From Paraburkholderia oxyphila NBRC 105797 (lineage in GTDB: Bacteria; Pseudomonadota; Gammaproteobacteria; Burkholderiales; Burkholderiaceae): 64,000 nucleotides of DNA. The stretch is taken from NCBI RefSeq assembly GCF_000685075.1, contig NZ_BAYD01000050.1, positions 1 through 64,000 on the forward strand. The letters run 5' to 3'. This document shows positions 27,078-35,792 of this stretch, one piece after another. Every line of letters starts with the position of its first letter. Position 1 is the first letter of the stretch. Both the position numbers and the translations under genes were made by a program. The notes below the pieces were generated by a model. It ran no database searches. It was given only the letters and a program-made list of their open reading frames with translations, and was not told the origin of the DNA.

Positions 27078-27272
27078 ATCACGCTGGAGGCGGGCCGGTA
27101 TCCGGCTGGCGACGCTTGCGCCAGTCCCTGAGCAGCGCTTCGAGCAACGGGCGTCACGCCAAAACGTATTGGAGTAGCAGCGGGGCCGCTTTGCAAGTCA
27201 TCTGCACGTATCGGCCAGTCTGTCGGGAACCCTCCCGATCAATGAAGCAACACCAAGCGAAGGAGAAATAGC

Positions 27273-28763
27273 ATGGCCAGCAAGTTGCCGAATATCCTGA
27301 TCCTGTGGGGTGACGATATCGGGTGGTGGAACATCAGTTACAACAGCCGTGGACAGATGGGCTATCGCACGCCCAATATCGATCGCATTGCTAACGAAGG
27401 CGCGGCGTTCACCGACTACTACGCGCAACAGAGCTGCACGGCGGGCCGCGCAGCCTTCATCACCGGCCAGAATCCGATCCGCACGGGTCTCACGAAGGTC
27501 GGCATGCCGGGCGCCGACATTGGCCTGATGGCCGAGGACCCCACCATCGCGGAGTTGCTCAAGCCGCTCGGTTACGCCACCGGGCAGTTCGGCAAGAACC
27601 ACCTCGGCGACAAGGACGAGTTCTTGCCCACGATGCACGGCTTCGACGAGTTCTTCGGCAATCTTTATCACCTGAACGCCGAGGAGGAACCAGAAGATCC
27701 GGACTACCCGAAGAACCCCGAGTTCAAGAAGCGCTTCGGGCCGCGCGGCGTGCTGCACTGCTGGGCCGACGGCAAGGGCGGGCAGAAGGTCACGGACACC
27801 GGTCCGCTCACGAAAAAACGCATGGAGACGATCGACGAGGAGACCACCGCTCACGCGCTCGCGTTCATCGACAAGGCGCACAGCGAGGACAAGCCGTTCT
27901 TCATGTGGTACAACACCACGGCCATGCACTTCCGGACGCACTGCGCCGAGAAGCACAAGGGCAAGAGCGGCCAGGGCGACTATAACGACGTGATGGTCGC
28001 GCACGACGAGAACATCGGCAAAATGCTGGCGAAACTCGACGAGCTGGGCATTGCCGACAACACCTTCGTCATGTACTCGACCGACAACGGTCCGCACTAC
28101 AACAGCTGGCCCGACGCGGGCATCACGCCGTTCCGTTCCGAGAAGAACACCAACTGGGAAGGCGGCTGGCGCGTGCCCGCCTTCGTGCGCTGGCCCGGCA
28201 AGATCAAGGCGGGCTCGGTGTTCAACGGCATCGTTGCGCACCAGGACTGGCTGCCCACGATACTGGCCGTGGCCGGGGTGCCCGACATCAAGGAGAAGCT
28301 GGTCCAGGGCTATCAGGCCGGCGAGAAGACGTTCAAGGTGCACATTGACGGCCACAACCTCGCGCCCTACCTGAGCGGGCAGACAGACAAGAGTCCTCGC
28401 GAGAGCTTCTTCTACATCAGCGACGACGGCGACATACTCGGCATCCGCATGAAGGACTGGAAGATGGTCCTGCGAGAGCAGCGCGCAACGCGGCTTCAGT
28501 GCTGGTCGGAGCCGTTCATCCCGCTGCGCATTCCCAAGATGTTCAATCTGCGCCGGGACCCGTTCGAGCGTGCGGATGAAAACTCCAACACGTACTATGA
28601 CTGGATGATTTCCCATGCCTATCTGATCTACGCCATGCAGGCCGTCGTGGCGAGCGAAATCGACGAGTTCAAGCACTTCCCGCCTCGCCACAAGGCGGCG
28701 TCGTTCAACCTCGATGCCGTCATGCGGCAACTGGAAGACGTTGGCGGCAGCGCAGGCCACTGA
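27273..28763 (+). CDS. Cys-type sulfatase (arylsulfatase A-like), cytoplasmic
   Basis: This enzyme hydrolyses sulfate esters after its cysteine is turned into formylglycine. The 496-residue protein has metal ligands 'DD' (14-15, 'LWGDDIGWW'), the modified residue Cys55 in 'CTAGRAAFITGQ', a basic 'KNHLGD' and 'YSTDNGPH' (about 268-275). The core motif is C-x-A-x-R rather than C-x-P-x-R; anaerobic maturases accept this form and the classical aerobic enzyme prefers proline. No signal peptide is present, so it acts in the cytoplasm. The adjacent maturase gene supports the call. The substrate is unknown; desulfonation of small aromatic sulfates is one possibility. Confidence 0.9.
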   Translation: MASKLPNILILWGDDIGWWNISYNSRGQMGYRTPNIDRIANEGAAFTDYYAQQSCTAGRAAFITGQNPIRTGLTKVGMPGADIGLMAEDPTIAELLKPLGYATGQFGKNHLGDKDEFLPTMHGFDEFFGNLYHLNAEEEPEDPDYPKNPEFKKRFGPRGVLHCWADGKGGQKVTDTGPLTKKRMETIDEETTAHALAFIDKAHSEDKPFFMWYNTTAMHFRTHCAEKHKGKSGQGDYNDVMVAHDENIGKMLAKLDELGIADNTFVMYSTDNGPHYNSWPDAGITPFRSEKNTNWEGGWRVPAFVRWPGKIKAGSVFNGIVAHQDWLPTILAVAGVPDIKEKLVQGYQAGEKTFKVHIDGHNLAPYLSGQTDKSPRESFFYISDDGDILGIRMKDWKMVLREQRATRLQCWSEPFIPLRIPKMFNLRRDPFERADENSNTYYDWMISHAYLIYAMQAVVASEIDEFKHFPPRHKAASFNLDAVMRQLEDVGGSAGH

Positions 28764-28848
28764 TTCTTCCGGGAAGTCGCAGCGATGCCGCGCCTTTCCG
28801 GCGCGGCATCGCGTCTTGGTGTCTGCTCATCGAACCTGTTGCGTCAAG

Positions 28849-30135
28849 ATGCAATCTATTGCCCCATCCCTGCTCCACCGGTTGCGCAGCCGTCTGTGCG
28901 TATCGCCATCGCTGTGGCGCGCTTTGGTCCGCGCGGCACGATCGACCGCGTTGTGGGGACCCGGCATCCTCGTGATGCTCGCCGACTGTGATGCCGGCAA
29001 CGTCGTCACGGCGGCGCAAAGCGGTGCGCGCTGGGGCGTGCGCCTCATGCCGCTGCTGCTCGCGCTGATTCCGCTGCTCTACATGATTCAGGACCTCAGC
29101 GTGCGGCTGGGGATCTTTACCGGCGAGGGGCACGGCGAGCTGATCCGCAAGCGCCTTGGGCCCGTATGGGCATGGCTCGCCGCGTTCGGGCTGCTGGTGG
29201 CCGTGCTCGGCTCGCTCGTCACCGAGTTCACTGGCGTCGCCGGTGTCGGCGAGATGTATGGGGTCTCGCGCAACCTCACGCTGCCCCTCGCCGTGGGTGT
29301 TCTGCTCGGCGTCGTGCTCACGGGGTCGCACAAGCGCGTCGACCGCATCGCGATGCTGATCGGCGCGCTCGAGCTCTCGTTTTTCGCGGTGGCCTGGCAT
29401 GCTCACCCCGATGCCAGCACGCTCGCACGGCAGCTACGCGACTTGCCGCTCACGCACCCGGAGTTTCTCTGGCTCGCGGCGGCACTGATTGGCGCGACCT
29501 TCAACCCCTGGATGGTGTTCTATCAGCAGGCCGCCGTGGCGGACCGTCAGCTGAGCGCGCGCGACTATCCGGCTGCCAGGCTCGAAACGGCCGTGGGCGC
29601 CGTGCTCACGCAGTTGCTGACCGCGGCCATCCTCGTGGCGGCGGCCGCCACGCTTGGCAATCACGCCGGTGCGCAAGGCGTGCAGAGCGTGGGCGACATC
29701 AGCACGGCGCTGTCCGCCGCCTTCGGCTCGCGGCTCGGACGGCTGCTGTTTGGCGCCGGCGTGCTGGGCGCGTCACTGGTCGCCGCCATCGTCTGCTCGC
29801 TGGCGCTCGCGTGGGGACTCGGCGAAGTCGCGGGCTACAAGCGCTCGCTCGAGCAGCGCCCGGCCAGCGCACCGTGGTTCTACGGCATCTACGCAGCCGC
29901 GGTAGCAAGCAGCGCTTTCATCGTCTGGCTTGCACCGAACCTCGTTTCGCTGAACGTCGGGGTGCAGGTCGTCAACGCGGTGATGCTGCCGCTCGTGGCC
30001 GGCCTGCTGGTCGTGCTCTCGTTCGTGGCGCTGCCTCATGCGCATCGGCCGCGCAGCGCCTATCTGTGGCTCGTGTGTGCCTGCGTAGCCGTCGTGAGCA
30101 TCGCGGGACTGGCGGGAGCCGTGGCGGGCATCTAG
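28849..30135 (+). CDS. NRAMP-family divalent-metal transporter, atypical binding site
   Basis: This 428-residue protein has about eleven membrane helices. Helix 1 carries 'DAGN' (48-51, in 'LADCDAGNVVTAAQSGA') in place of the usual DPGN. Helix 6 reads 'GATFNPWMVFYQQAA', where the classical NRAMP 'MPH' motif, whose Met contacts transition metals, is missing. It therefore belongs to a divergent NRAMP clade and its metal (Mn, Mg or other) cannot be stated. The ATG at 28849 gives a normal N-terminus. It stands 53 bp ahead of the cytochrome/oxidase genes on the same strand and may be co-transcribed with them. Confidence 0.8.
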   Translation: MQSIAPSLLHRLRSRLCVSPSLWRALVRAARSTALWGPGILVMLADCDAGNVVTAAQSGARWGVRLMPLLLALIPLLYMIQDLSVRLGIFTGEGHGELIRKRLGPVWAWLAAFGLLVAVLGSLVTEFTGVAGVGEMYGVSRNLTLPLAVGVLLGVVLTGSHKRVDRIAMLIGALELSFFAVAWHAHPDASTLARQLRDLPLTHPEFLWLAAALIGATFNPWMVFYQQAAVADRQLSARDYPAARLETAVGAVLTQLLTAAILVAAAATLGNHAGAQGVQSVGDISTALSAAFGSRLGRLLFGAGVLGASLVAAIVCSLALAWGLGEVAGYKRSLEQRPASAPWFYGIYAAAVASSAFIVWLAPNLVSLNVGVQVVNAVMLPLVAGLLVVLSFVALPHAHRPRSAYLWLVCACVAVVSIAGLAGAVAGI

Positions 30136-30188
30136 CCGTGCCGGTCGCAACGAGGACGGTCTTTTACCAAGCGAGAAGGAATCCGCCG

Positions 30189-30899
30189 ATGAAGATTTCG
30201 ACCATACTGGCAGGCCTGATACGTTCGCTACCGCTCGCCATGTTGTACGCCATGCCCGCCTGGGCCGCTCAGGGGCCGGCGCTGTCGGGCCGCGACATCG
30301 CCGTTTCCGGCATGCAGCAGGGTACGGCGAGCTGCGCGGCTTGCCATGGCGCCGATGGCTCGGGCAACCTCGAGATGGGCATCCCCCGGCTCTCGGGACT
30401 GCCGCAGGATTATCTCGCGCGGCAGCTGGCCTATTTCGCCGATGGTGAACGGCAAAGCATAGTCATGGCGCCGTATGCAAAGGCGCTGACTACGCAGCAG
30501 CAACTCGAAGTATCCAGATATTTTGCCGCTCTGCCCGCGGGGGCTCCCGATACGCCCGCCCATGCCACGCAGGCGCAGATCGATCACGGCCGAAACCTCT
30601 ACGAGAACGGACTGCCCCGATTGGGCGTGCCCGCATGCGTGCTTTGTCACGGCGCCGCGGGCCGCGGCATTGCAGCGTTTTCGCCGCCGCTCGCCGGTCA
30701 GTCGGCAGCCTATGCCAGCACGCAGCTCTATCGCTGGCGCGCCGGGCAAGCACGCGGCCCCGCCGGCAAATTCATGGTGACCGTGTCACAGCATCTTTCG
30801 GATGCCGATATCGATGCGGTGTCGGTCTATCTCGCCGGACTCCCCGCTGCGTCCGGCACTCAGACATCTTCAAACCCGACAAACGGAGACGGTAAATGA
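30189..30899 (+). CDS. Diheme cytochrome c (c4-like), periplasmic
   Basis: This 236-residue protein has a signal peptide ending near 'AMPAWAAQ' (about residue 27) and two class I cytochrome c domains. The heme sites are 'CAACH' (C49, C52, H53) and 'CVLCH' (C150, C153, H154), with likely Met ligands in 'SIVMAPYAKAL' and 'KFMVTVSQ'. This is the layout of cytochrome c4, which passes electrons to terminal oxidases. It overlaps the next cytochrome gene (ATGA), and the cluster goes on to a ba3-type oxidase, so it is the probable electron donor. Confidence 0.88.
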   Translation: MKISTILAGLIRSLPLAMLYAMPAWAAQGPALSGRDIAVSGMQQGTASCAACHGADGSGNLEMGIPRLSGLPQDYLARQLAYFADGERQSIVMAPYAKALTTQQQLEVSRYFAALPAGAPDTPAHATQAQIDHGRNLYENGLPRLGVPACVLCHGAAGRGIAAFSPPLAGQSAAYASTQLYRWRAGQARGPAGKFMVTVSQHLSDADIDAVSVYLAGLPAASGTQTSSNPTNGDGK

Positions 30900-31897
30900 C
30901 CCGGCATCGTGGGCAACTCGCTCTGGTTTCGATTCTCGCGATCGCATTTCTCGCGACGGTCATCTGGGCCATTACGGAGAAACCGTGGCGCCGAGCCGGT
31001 GAGGACACGACGGTGAGTGCCGCCGCTTTTCAACCCCCGCCCGATTCGGCCATTCCGAACAACGAGTTCGGCGAAATGGTTCGCGAAGGCAAGAAGATAT
31101 TCGCGAACCCGGGACAGTATGCGAGCGGCTTCGTGGGCAACAAGCTCAGTTGTGTGAACTGTCACCTGTCCGATGGCCGTCAGGCCAACTCGGCGCCGTT
31201 ATGGGCGGCCTACGTGGCCTATCCCGCTTACCGGAGCAAGAACGAGCACGTCAACACGTTCGCCGAACGCCTGCAGGGCTGCTTCCAGTACAGCATGAAC
31301 GGGAAGGCTCCGCCGCTGGGCGACCGCACGCTCGTCGCGCTCGAAAGCTACGCGTACTTTCTCGCCAAGGGCGTCCCGACCGGCGAGCCGCCTGCCGGAC
31401 GAGGCTACCCGGCACTCCCGGCACCCGCCCTCGCCGCCGACTACAACCGGGGCGCCGCCGTGTACAGCCAGAACTGCGCGGTATGTCATGGTGCGAATGG
31501 AGAAGGCAAGTCGTCCGACGGACACGCGGCCTTCCCGCCGCTCTGGGGTGCGCAGTCCTATAACTGGGGCGCCGGCCTGACTGCGATCGACACCGCGGCT
31601 GCGTTCGTCCGGGCGAATATGCCGCTCGGCATGCCGAACAGCTTGACGGTTCAGCAAGCCTGGGACGTCGCCACCTATATCGACAGCCAGGTCCGTCCTC
31701 AAGACCCGCGCTTCACCGGCGACGTTGCTCAAACGCGCAAGCAATTCCACGACAGCCCGTATTCCGCGTACGGCACGACCGTGAACGGCGTCCTGCTCGG
31801 CGCTCCCGATCACACCCCACCCTTCGGAACCGTTCCGGTCTCGACATCCGGGACGCCCGCCCACGCCACTGGAGCAACACACGATGAGCAATCCTGA
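30896..31897 (+). CDS. Membrane-anchored diheme cytochrome c, TsdA-like
   Basis: The 333-residue protein has an N-terminal membrane anchor (residues 9-25), then two heme sites, 'CVNCH' (C86-H90) and 'CAVCH' (C194-H198). Between them 'ERLQGCFQYSMNGKAPP' puts Cys129 where thiosulfate dehydrogenase TsdA has its unusual Cys heme ligand. That similarity suggests oxidation of thiosulfate or a related sulfur compound, though this is not proven. The acidic/Pro-rich C-terminal tail is unlike a catalytic domain. It overlaps the c4-like gene upstream and the small oxidase subunit gene downstream. Confidence 0.75.
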   Translation: MTRHRGQLALVSILAIAFLATVIWAITEKPWRRAGEDTTVSAAAFQPPPDSAIPNNEFGEMVREGKKIFANPGQYASGFVGNKLSCVNCHLSDGRQANSAPLWAAYVAYPAYRSKNEHVNTFAERLQGCFQYSMNGKAPPLGDRTLVALESYAYFLAKGVPTGEPPAGRGYPALPAPALAADYNRGAAVYSQNCAVCHGANGEGKSSDGHAAFPPLWGAQSYNWGAGLTAIDTAAAFVRANMPLGMPNSLTVQQAWDVATYIDSQVRPQDPRFTGDVAQTRKQFHDSPYSAYGTTVNGVLLGAPDHTPPFGTVPVSTSGTPAHATGATHDEQS

Positions 31898-32045
31898 ACA
31901 CACGCGCCCGTCGCCGGACGGCACGCCCGATCGTCCGGCGGGCCCGGTGCGGCCGGTGGGAAGCTGGGTTGTCGCCGGCTTCCTGCTGGTGGTCTTCGCG
32001 CTGGTTTGGGTGACCATGTCCGCGGTCTTTCTGAGCAGAAGCTGA
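31884..32045 (+). CDS. ba3 oxidase subunit IIa (CbaD)-like small membrane protein
   Basis: This 53-residue product has a polar, Pro-rich N-terminus (about 1-25) and one C-terminal membrane helix ('GSWVVAGFLLVVFALVWVTM', about 26-45). The ATG at 31884 follows 'ggag' and overlaps the upstream cytochrome gene by 14 bp. It ends 13 bp before the CuA subunit gene. Known ba3 oxidases of Thermus type contain a 34-residue single-helix subunit IIa encoded beside subunits I and II; size, topology and position all fit. It is too short for usual gene-length cut-offs. Confidence 0.72.
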   Translation: MSNPEHTRPSPDGTPDRPAGPVRPVGSWVVAGFLLVVFALVWVTMSAVFLSRS

Positions 32046-32058
32046 GGAGGCCATAGCA

Positions 32059-32583
32059 ATGAGCGAAGAGAGCACGAGCTTCGAACAGGCGTTTCACCAC
32101 AGCGCCGAGCGGCACGAGCGTGTATGGATCTTCATGGCACTCGTCATGCTGGCCCTGTTGACGGTCTGCGCGATGTTCTACGTCGTGTACGACTATGGCG
32201 TGGTCGTCAAGGGCGCGGGATCGATCCGCGACCCCGACTCGGTCATGGACACACCGGCCTTTCGCGACGGCCAGCTCGTCCAGACCGGACCGGATAGCTA
32301 CGCGGTCCATGTCGTGGGCCACATCTGGCAATGGACGCCTGGCGTCATCCACGTCAAGCAGGGTTCGGAAGTCACGTTCTACGTGACGAGCTCGGACGTG
32401 CTGCACGGCTTCGAGGTTCAGGGAACGACGATCAACCTGACCGCCGTTCCGGGCGCCGTCGGCAAGGTGACCTACACCTTCAGTCATGCCGGCACCTACC
32501 ACGTTATCTGCAACGAGTACTGCGGCATCGAGCACCACTCGATGATCGGCAGCATCGTCGTCGACCCCAAGGATGCGTCATGA
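32059..32583 (+). CDS. cbaB: Cytochrome c oxidase subunit II, ba3 type (CuA)
   Basis: This subunit takes electrons from cytochrome c. The 174-residue protein has one membrane helix (about 23-45) and a periplasmic cupredoxin domain. The CuA ligands are complete: His116 ('DVLHGFEV') and the loop 'CNEYCGIEHHSM' giving C151, E153, C155, H159 and M162. The short length and single helix are typical of ba3-type rather than aa3-type oxidases. A strong ribosome-binding site 'aggagg' precedes the ATG. The stop overlaps the subunit I start (ATGA). Confidence 0.92.
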   Translation: MSEESTSFEQAFHHSAERHERVWIFMALVMLALLTVCAMFYVVYDYGVVVKGAGSIRDPDSVMDTPAFRDGQLVQTGPDSYAVHVVGHIWQWTPGVIHVKQGSEVTFYVTSSDVLHGFEVQGTTINLTAVPGAVGKVTYTFSHAGTYHVICNEYCGIEHHSMIGSIVVDPKDAS

Positions 32584-34343
32584 GCCTCTCGACCGAAAAC
32601 CAGACCGTTTCCGGGCACTACGCGAGCACAGGCGCCGGCAGCGCAGCGGTGCGTCACACCATGCTCGCCTATCTTGTCGTCGGCTTTTCCGCGCTGATGA
32701 TTGGCGCGTCGATCGGGCCGCTGCAGGCGCTCAATTACGGCGGCATCAACGCCTATCCCGCGCTGCGGCCGGTCCTGCAAACTTACTATGAAGGCCTCAC
32801 GATCCACGGCGTGCTGAACGGCTATGTCTTCACGTTCTTCGTGATCTGCGGCCTGCTGGTCTATCTGCCCGCACGCGAGCTCGGCCTGAAGCCGAACATG
32901 CCGCTGTGGCTGAGCGGCTTCGTCATCATGGCGCTTGGCACCGCGCTGTTGCTGCTCGCCATGTTCGACAACTCCTCGAGCGTGTTGTGGACGTTCTATC
33001 CGCCGCTCAAGGGCAGCCCGTATTTCTATCTCGGCATGACGCTGCTCGGGGCCGGCAGCCTCTTTCCGCTGCCGATCGTCCATGGCCTGCGCGCCCGCTG
33101 GAAACGCAGCAACCCCGGGGAAATCACTCCGCTCGTCACCTACATGAGCATGATCACCATGTGGATGTGGAGCTTCGCCGCGCTGGGCGTCGTGGTCGAG
33201 CTCGTGGCGTTCCTCGACCCGTGGGCGCTCGGCCTCGTCGGCACGGTGGATCCCCTCATCACGCGCACCCTCTTTTGGCTCACGGGTCACCCCATCGTCT
33301 ACTTCTGGCTCATGCCAACCTATATCTCGTGGTACTGCCTGCTGCCCCGCCAGGCCGGGGGCAAGCTGGTCTCGGACCCGATGGCCAGACTGACCTTCAT
33401 CCTGCTGCTGGTCTTTTCGCTGCCGGTGGGCAGCCATCACCAGTTTCAGGATCCGGGCTTCTCGCCGGTGTGGCGCGGCATCGTGACCGTCCTGACGATG
33501 TCGGTCGCGCTGCCCAGCCTGATTACCGCCTTCTCGCTCGGCCTGAGCCTCGAATATGCCGGGCGCTGCCGCGGCGGCAAAGGATGGTTCGGCTGGTTCA
33601 AGGCTCTGCCATGGAGCGATCCGAGCGTGGCCGGCCAGGTCCTTGCCGCATTGACCTTCATTCTGGGCGGGGCGACGGGCATGGTGAATGGAAGCTGGCA
33701 ACTGGACGCCACCGTTCACAACACCGTGTATGTGCCCGGGCACTTCCACGTGACGGTCGGCACCGTGACCGCCATGACGCTGATGTCGGTGACGTTCTGG
33801 CTACTGCCCAATCTCACGGGCCGCGCGCTGCTCAGCCGCAAGCTGGCGCTGGCCGCGATCTGGCTGTGGTTCGCCGGCATCATGACGTTTGCGCTCGGAT
33901 TCCTGTGGGCTGGCGTGTATGGCGTGCCGCGCCGGGCCTGGGTATCGGATCTGCCGCACATGGCCTATCAGAACCTCTATGGCTCCGCGCAGGTGCCATT
34001 GACCATGGCGGCCGTGGGCGGCGTCATCCTGTGGCTGGCCATTGCGTGCTTCTACATCGTGTTCTTCGGCACGCTGATCGCCGGCAAGCGGCAAGCGGCG
34101 CTCACGCCGGTTCCGTTTGCCCAGGCGATCGGCCGCCGGCCGAGCTATGCGCTCGATCTGGCGCCTTCGGAGCGCCCGGCGCCGCAGGCCCGCATGCCCG
34201 ATACACCGGCGCTCGCCCGTGCATGCGAGCCCATTGGACGCTGGTCGGCATTCGCCTTTGTCGTCATGCTGGCCGCGTATCTGCCGATCTTCTGGCCACT
34301 CGCCACCCACGTCATTCATGCACCGGGCTGGATGGTCTGGTGA
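32580..34343 (+). CDS. cbaA: Cytochrome c oxidase subunit I, ba3 type
   Basis: This is the catalytic subunit that reduces oxygen to water and pumps protons. The 587-residue protein has about 13 membrane helices. The ligands are visible: low-spin heme His76 ('TIHGVLNG') and a His in 'GHFHVTVG' (about 386-388), the active-site heme His beside it, CuB histidines in 'LTGHPIVYFW' (about 236, with the cross-linked Tyr at about 240) and the pair in 'GSHHQFQDPG' (about 284-285). 'TGHPIVYFWLMP' matches Thermus ba3 closely. The A-type D-channel motifs are absent, as expected for B-type oxidases. Confidence 0.93.
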   Translation: MSLSTENQTVSGHYASTGAGSAAVRHTMLAYLVVGFSALMIGASIGPLQALNYGGINAYPALRPVLQTYYEGLTIHGVLNGYVFTFFVICGLLVYLPARELGLKPNMPLWLSGFVIMALGTALLLLAMFDNSSSVLWTFYPPLKGSPYFYLGMTLLGAGSLFPLPIVHGLRARWKRSNPGEITPLVTYMSMITMWMWSFAALGVVVELVAFLDPWALGLVGTVDPLITRTLFWLTGHPIVYFWLMPTYISWYCLLPRQAGGKLVSDPMARLTFILLLVFSLPVGSHHQFQDPGFSPVWRGIVTVLTMSVALPSLITAFSLGLSLEYAGRCRGGKGWFGWFKALPWSDPSVAGQVLAALTFILGGATGMVNGSWQLDATVHNTVYVPGHFHVTVGTVTAMTLMSVTFWLLPNLTGRALLSRKLALAAIWLWFAGIMTFALGFLWAGVYGVPRRAWVSDLPHMAYQNLYGSAQVPLTMAAVGGVILWLAIACFYIVFFGTLIAGKRQAALTPVPFAQAIGRRPSYALDLAPSERPAPQARMPDTPALARACEPIGRWSAFAFVVMLAAYLPIFWPLATHVIHAPGWMVW

Positions 34344-34346
34344 CGG

Positions 34347-34982
34347 ATGGTGAGCGAAAGTCGCGACTCCGCGCTTTGCCGTTCGCTGTCGAGAGCGGCG
34401 CTCACCTGCATCCTGCTTGCCCTCGCGCTGTATGGATACGCGGTACTCGGGCGCCATGACACGTATGCGGGAACGCGGGTGGCGCAGATCGCGGCGCCGC
34501 CGCTCGCACTGCAATCCGTTCAAGGTGGCGCGTTTTCATGGAACGCGATGCGCGGCAAGGCCGTGCTCGTCTACTTCGGCTATACCCGGTGCCCCGATGT
34601 CTGCCCCTCGACGCTTGCCGCGCTGCTGCACGTCATGGACAGGCTCGGCGCCGCGGCAAGCCATGTGGCCATCGTGTTCGTCACGCTCGATCCGCAGCAC
34701 GATTCCCCGGCTCGCCTGCGCGACTACCTCGCACAGTTTTCCCCCGCTATCGTGGGCCTGAGTGGCCCGCCAGCGGAAGTCGCCCAGGCGGCTGCGGACT
34801 GGGGCATCACATGGCGGCGGGCCGAGGACGGCCGCTATATCGACCACACGTCGGTCGTCACCCTCGTCGATCCGCAAGGCCGGTTGAGGCTGCGCTACGG
34901 ATATGGGCAACTGGGCGACCCCGCTGCGATGGCCGGTGACATCCGGCACGTCGTGCGCCAGCAGAGCGGGTGGACTGAATGA
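34347..34982 (+). CDS. SCO1/SenC copper chaperone
   Basis: This membrane-anchored thioredoxin-fold protein delivers copper to the CuA centre. The 211-residue protein has an N-terminal helix (about 17-35), the copper motif 'CPDVCP' (C82, C86) and the distal ligand His167 ('RYIDHTSVV'). It lies 3 bp after the subunit I gene and overlaps ctaG by 4 bp, so it serves this oxidase. A GTG one codon after the ATG is an equally possible start. Confidence 0.9.
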   Translation: MVSESRDSALCRSLSRAALTCILLALALYGYAVLGRHDTYAGTRVAQIAAPPLALQSVQGGAFSWNAMRGKAVLVYFGYTRCPDVCPSTLAALLHVMDRLGAAASHVAIVFVTLDPQHDSPARLRDYLAQFSPAIVGLSGPPAEVAQAAADWGITWRRAEDGRYIDHTSVVTLVDPQGRLRLRYGYGQLGDPAAMAGDIRHVVRQQSGWTE

Positions 34983-35731
34983 GCGGCAGCTGGAACTCGA
35001 GCGCACCATGGCTCTGGCTCGTTGCATCCGCAACGATCGCCGTCACCAGCGTGTCGGCCGCCGTGCTGCGGCGCTGGTCTGCCTGGCATGCGCTGAGCGG
35101 CGTCGCAGCCGGCGTCCTGATCGGCGCCGCCGCGTCAAGCCTGCGCAATCCGTTGTCGTCGATGGCCAGCTACACTGCGGCGCTCATGGTGCTCAACCTC
35201 TGGGTTCCGCCGCTCCTGCTCGCCAGCGTGCCGGCTTCGACATGGGCGAGCTGGCGCGGCGTGCCGGCGCCGGCCGCGGCGCGGGGCCTCGCAGGCTGGC
35301 TGCTGGACCCGTGGGTGGCGGCGTCCGTCTTTGTGCTGCTGTCCGTGATGGTGAGCCTGCCAGGCATATTCGAACCGGCACTCGTCAACGCGTTGTTCAG
35401 CGCGCCGCTTGGCATTGCCGAGCTTTGCAGCGGATTGCTGTTCTGGTGCCAGCTATTCCGCTGCCTGCGCGCCATCCGCCACGACTGGCAGGCGGGCTTG
35501 TTCGTGCTCCTCGGAACGATGCCGATGATGGCAGTCGCGGTCGTGTGGATGTTCTCGCAAAACGTGCTCTATATGCCGTACCTGAACGTGATCTGCCAGT
35601 GGAATGTCCCGCCGCTCGTCGATCAACATTGGGCCGGTTTTGTCATGCTGTTCGCAGGGCTGCCGCTGCAGATCGTGGGCATGTGGCGGCTCGCCGGACT
35701 CGGCTCCGTACAACGCGCGGCGGCTGGCTGA
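34979..35731 (+). CDS. ctaG: Oxidase assembly factor, CtaG/caa3_CtaG family
   Basis: This 250-residue inner-membrane protein has about seven helices and belongs to the caa3_CtaG family needed for making active heme-copper oxidase, probably in copper insertion. Visible family features are 'MVLNLWVPPLLLASVPA' and the C-terminal 'VDQHWAGFVMLFAGLP'. Its ATG overlaps the SCO stop. It is the last gene of the oxidase operon; the next gene is convergent. Confidence 0.82.
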   Translation: MSGSWNSSAPWLWLVASATIAVTSVSAAVLRRWSAWHALSGVAAGVLIGAAASSLRNPLSSMASYTAALMVLNLWVPPLLLASVPASTWASWRGVPAPAAARGLAGWLLDPWVAASVFVLLSVMVSLPGIFEPALVNALFSAPLGIAELCSGLLFWCQLFRCLRAIRHDWQAGLFVLLGTMPMMAVAVVWMFSQNVLYMPYLNVICQWNVPPLVDQHWAGFVMLFAGLPLQIVGMWRLAGLGSVQRAAAG

Positions 35732-35792
35732 CGGTGCGAGCATCGGGACGTGGCGTGCGCCCCGTCCAGCCAGCGCACCAGACGCTGCGCCG

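Noticed and set aside
29166..30899. Long plus-strand frame running through the NRAMP gene into the c4-like cytochrome
   Set aside because: The first part is an out-of-frame reading of the transporter. Only the part from the ATG at 30189, with a signal peptide and two heme motifs, is real, so this is not a fusion.
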